8,318 nucleotides of DNA from Candidatus Zixiibacteriota bacterium. GTDB lineage: Bacteria > Zixibacteria > MSB-5A5 > GN15 > JACZUZ01. Under the pieces are notes generated by a model. That model was not told the origin of the DNA and did no database searches. It saw only the letters and a program-made list of their open reading frames with translations. A program made the translations under genes and the position numbers. The stretch is from positions 1-8,318 of the forward strand of contig JACZUZ010000058.1 of the NCBI GenBank assembly GCA_022572905.1, written 5' to 3'. How positions within the stretch are numbered: position 1 is the stretch's first letter; each line of letters opens with the position of its first letter. This document shows positions 6,558-8,318 of this stretch, in pieces.

Positions 6558-6626
6558 GGATCTCTCAATCACTTATCACTATATTGATCATCTAGTCGAG
6601 TTGAGACTGATCACTTTGGGAGATTT

Positions 6627-7526
6627 ATGAACACCAGAGACAAGCGCATCAAACAGCAGAAAATGGGAAGAATTTTTGATGCAAAGAACAAGGTCACTTT
6701 AGCCACGAGTGACTGTCTAAGATTCTTGAGACAGATACCGGATAATTCTACTAGCCTTGTTGTGACAAGCCCTCCTTACAACATCGGAAAGTCGTACGAG
6801 AGAAAACTATCGCTTCAAAAATACACTGCACTACAAGCTCGTGTCATTTCCGAAAGCATTAGAATACTAAAACCTAGAGGTAGTTTGTGTTGGGTTGTTG
6901 GAAATCTAATTAGTAAGGGAAATGAGATATTACCGCTTGATTTGATGCTCCACAACATCTTCACATCGTTCGATCTCAAACTTAGAAATAGGATAGTTTG
7001 GCATTTTGAACACGGATTGAATTGCAGCAACCGCTTTTCTGGTCGCTATGAAACAATTCTTTGGTACACGCCTAGTGACACATACACTTTCAATCTCGAT
7101 AATGTGCGTGTACCTCAAAAATATCCTGGTAAGCGTCACTATAAAGGACCGAAGAAAGGGGAGTACTCTGGGAATCCGCTGGGAAAGAATCCCGGCGATG
7201 TCTGGGTAATACCCAACGTAAAGGCGAATCACGTTGAGAAAACTGTTCATCCTTGCCAATTCCCTATCGCTCTTGTTGAGACTTTGATTTTGGCCCTGAC
7301 AAACCGTAATGATCTGGTAGTTGACCCTTTTATGGGAGTGGGATCAACGGCAGTTGCAGCATCTAACACGAAGAGAAGAGTTGCTGGCTGTGACAGAATT
7401 TCGGAGTATACGAGGATCGCACGCAGTCGCGTTCGGCTTGCTCAATCAGGTGACTTAAAAACTCGTCCGAGAGGTAAAGATATCCATGTACCAGACCCTA
7501 ACTCCAAACTTCTTAGAAGAGACTGA
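6627..7526 (+). CDS. Beta-class DNA amino-methyltransferase (N6-adenine or N4-cytosine)
   Basis: A 299-residue enzyme that should methylate an exocyclic amino group in a specific DNA site using S-adenosylmethionine. TSPPYNIGKSY (47-57) is catalytic motif IV. DPFMGVGSTAVAA (233-245) is the SAM-binding motif I region, and PCQFPIALVETLI (209-221) before it is motif X. The order IV, target region, X, I defines the beta class. The middle part, about 130-205 with GNPLGKNPGDVW (182-193), is the likely target-recognition region. SPPY occurs in both N4-cytosine and N6-adenine enzymes, so the base is undecided, and I cannot name the recognition site. GGGAGA lies 4 bases before ATG 6627. Met13 is a later alternative but lacks such a site. 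It is transcribed away from the recombinase operon and ends 25 bases before the end of the convergent partial gene. No endonuclease is next to it in the window, so it is either an orphan or the modification arm of a system lying to the right. Confidence 0.9.
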   Translation: MNTRDKRIKQQKMGRIFDAKNKVTLATSDCLRFLRQIPDNSTSLVVTSPPYNIGKSYERKLSLQKYTALQARVISESIRILKPRGSLCWVVGNLISKGNEILPLDLMLHNIFTSFDLKLRNRIVWHFEHGLNCSNRFSGRYETILWYTPSDTYTFNLDNVRVPQKYPGKRHYKGPKKGEYSGNPLGKNPGDVWVIPNVKANHVEKTVHPCQFPIALVETLILALTNRNDLVVDPFMGVGSTAVAASNTKRRVAGCDRISEYTRIARSRVRLAQSGDLKTRPRGKDIHVPDPNSKLLRRD

Positions 7527-7551
7527 GCATAACTTCAACTAATTAGTGAAA
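7527..7551. terminator. Palindrome between convergent genes, weak two-way terminator candidate
   Basis: The 25-base gap contains the perfect palindrome ACTAATTAGT (7538-7547), which extends to TTC and GAA with one bulged base. It is AT-rich and has no long T run, so it is weaker than a typical intrinsic terminator. Its place between two convergent stops is the main argument. Confidence 0.25.
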
Positions 7552-8318
7552 CTAAGTGCCAATTAGGTTACCAGCACTCTTTAGAAAGATAGAGAACAGT
7601 TTCCTACCTTCTGTGTGTTTCCACTTTTCGATCTGTCGCCTAACAGAACTCACGACATCCTCTTCATCCGGATACCATCCTTCGTTACCACCCATATGCT
7701 CTTTAGTTGAAAGCGCATAATACATAACTTCATCGAGGATTACATCGACAAGCCTAATTTTTGCACCAGTTTCACTGTGAATTTGTCTTGAGAAACTTAA
7801 GTCTGACTCACCAAAGAATAACTGATTCGTAGGATGGATAGAATTAATGTGAATGACCCCATCTTCGTCTGCAAACTGTGAAGCAGACATCGGGTTATCA
7901 TAAAGTGCTGTGTATTCCACTTTTCTAAATAGTCCCGCATCCCCTTCTATGGTTTCTCTAATCTGCAATATTCCGCTAGCGGTGTATTTGCTCCCGTCTT
8001 TCACTTTTACTTTTGCTTCGATTTCCGCCTTTTGGCCTTTTCCATGCCCTCTGAACGAAATTGGTATTTTTGCTATGGAGTGGCCTTCTATGACGTATTT
8101 GGACTCAACTTTTGCGCTGAATGAAGTCACTGGCGTATCGCCATTAAGCATGGTCAGTTTGTCGGGTGCTTTTACCAATTTGATGTGAACAGTGGAATTC
8201 ACAGGAACTTTCAATAAGTCTACAAATAGTACAGTTAACCCCTTTCTTCGAGGCACTGCTGAAGCCAAATTGGGCCGAAACTCAATCCCGTCATCAGGAC
8301 GAACTAATTCCGGAGGGT
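7552..8318 (-). CDS. C-terminal 254 residues of an unknown protein, possibly a large ATPase-type restriction/defence protein
   Basis: The frame is open from the right edge to the stop at 7552, with no in-frame stop upstream of the TTG at 8268; the visible part begins PPELVRPDDGIEFRPN, so the true start is outside the window and TTG 8268 is not a start. The first ~120 residues look like a beta-sandwich: alternating short strands such as LTVLFVDLL, STVHIKLV, YVIEGHSIAKIPISF and KAEIEAKVKV. Then comes NPMSASQFADEDGVIHINSIHPTNQLFFG and a helical C-terminus with DVILDEVMYYALSTKEHMGG and EEDVVSSVRRQIEKW. The element D-G-V-I-x-I-N-x-x-H-P followed by F-G resembles the C-terminal part I recall from large GHKL/Hsp90-like ATPase proteins next to DNA methyltransferases in restriction or defence islands. 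This is memory of a pattern, not a proven match. No catalytic domain is in view. Convergence with the methyltransferase, 25 bases apart, is consistent with a shared module. Confidence 0.75.
   Translation of the reverse strand, partial: PPELVRPDDGIEFRPNLASAVPRRKGLTVLFVDLLKVPVNSTVHIKLVKAPDKLTMLNGDTPVTSFSAKVESKYVIEGHSIAKIPISFRGHGKGQKAEIEAKVKVKDGSKYTASGILQIRETIEGDAGLFRKVEYTALYDNPMSASQFADEDGVIHINSIHPTNQLFFGESDLSFSRQIHSETGAKIRLVDVILDEVMYYALSTKEHMGGNEGWYPDEEDVVSSVRRQIEKWKHTEGRKLFSIFLKSAGNLIGT

Larger units (their letters stand above)
6198..6626. other. Gene-free divergent regulatory region between the recombinase operon and the methyltransferase
   Basis: No plausible coding frame with a start signal was found on either strand in these 429 bases. 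It holds the minus-strand TATAAT and the TTCCAG/CTGGAA repeat, a T9 run at 6403-6411, a 7-base inverted repeat at 6499-6529 and a plus-strand promoter candidate at 6528-6557. The middle part (about 6330-6490) shows nothing I can name. Confidence 0.6.
3013..8318. mobile_element. Candidate integrative element driven by a large serine recombinase (one end only)
   Basis: This is an inference from context. The DNA is markedly AT-richer than 1-2900. It starts with a large serine recombinase gene whose 3' end points to the boundary, as integrase genes commonly lie at an element end, and continues with a Rep-like gene, a small acidic protein, a DNA methyltransferase and a partial gene. The attachment site near 2900-3100 cannot be defined because no flanking direct repeat could be found without the other end. 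The element must extend past the right edge if it exists. Confidence 0.35.

Noticed and set aside
8266..8268. TTG at 8268 as the start of the right-hand gene
   Set aside because: The frame stays open for 16 more codons to the edge with protein-like sequence, and no ribosome binding site precedes the TTG. The gene is a 3' fragment.
1..8318. CRISPR array, tRNA or rRNA genes
   Set aside because: No regularly spaced direct repeats, no cloverleaf-like sequence with a TTC-loop signature and no rRNA-like conserved block were found on either strand by reading.

Overview
The window looks like a bacterial chromosome segment in which accessory DNA lies against a polysaccharide-type glycosyltransferase gene. 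Positions 1-2900 are visibly richer in G+C than 3000-8318, which is AT-rich in both genes and spacers. The host cannot be named with confidence. The two-domain glycosyltransferase and the IS407-type element would suit an environmental Gram-negative-like lineage such as Planctomycetota, but this is a weak inference.

Layout: (1) 1-1513, minus strand: the first 504 codons of a GT-B glycosyltransferase that runs off the left edge, with a good -35/-10 pair so close to the ATG that the transcript may be leaderless. (2) 1657-2896: an IS3-family (IS407-like) insertion sequence on the minus strand with recognisable imperfect terminal inverted repeats. It appears dead: a TGA stops the transframe OrfAB product, and the second catalytic Asp of the DDE triad is Gly. 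(3) 3013-6197, minus strand: an apparent three-gene operon, read from right to left. It encodes a 60-residue acidic protein, a 378-residue protein of unknown function with faint resemblance to phage/plasmid replication initiators, and a 576-residue large serine recombinase. A perfect TATAAT box with a 6+6 bp inverted repeat over its -35 position lies upstream. (4) 6198-6626: a gene-free divergent regulatory region. (5) 6627-7526, plus strand: a beta-class amino-methyltransferase acting on DNA. (6) 7552-8318, minus strand: the last 254 residues of a protein entering from the right edge, convergent with the methyltransferase. It has a beta-sandwich-like stretch and a C-terminal helical part, and may be the tail of a large ATPase-type restriction or defence protein.

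Taken together, 3013-8318 reads as one end of an integrative element. A serine recombinase would move the DNA, a Rep-like protein and a small acidic protein share its transcript, and the methyltransferase plus the partial gene would be cargo with a restriction/defence flavour. The other end of the element and any endonuclease must lie beyond the right edge. The dead IS marks the border region with the glycosyltransferase side. The catalytic assignments for the recombinase, transposase and methyltransferase are firm. The Rep-like, defence and operator proposals are inferences.
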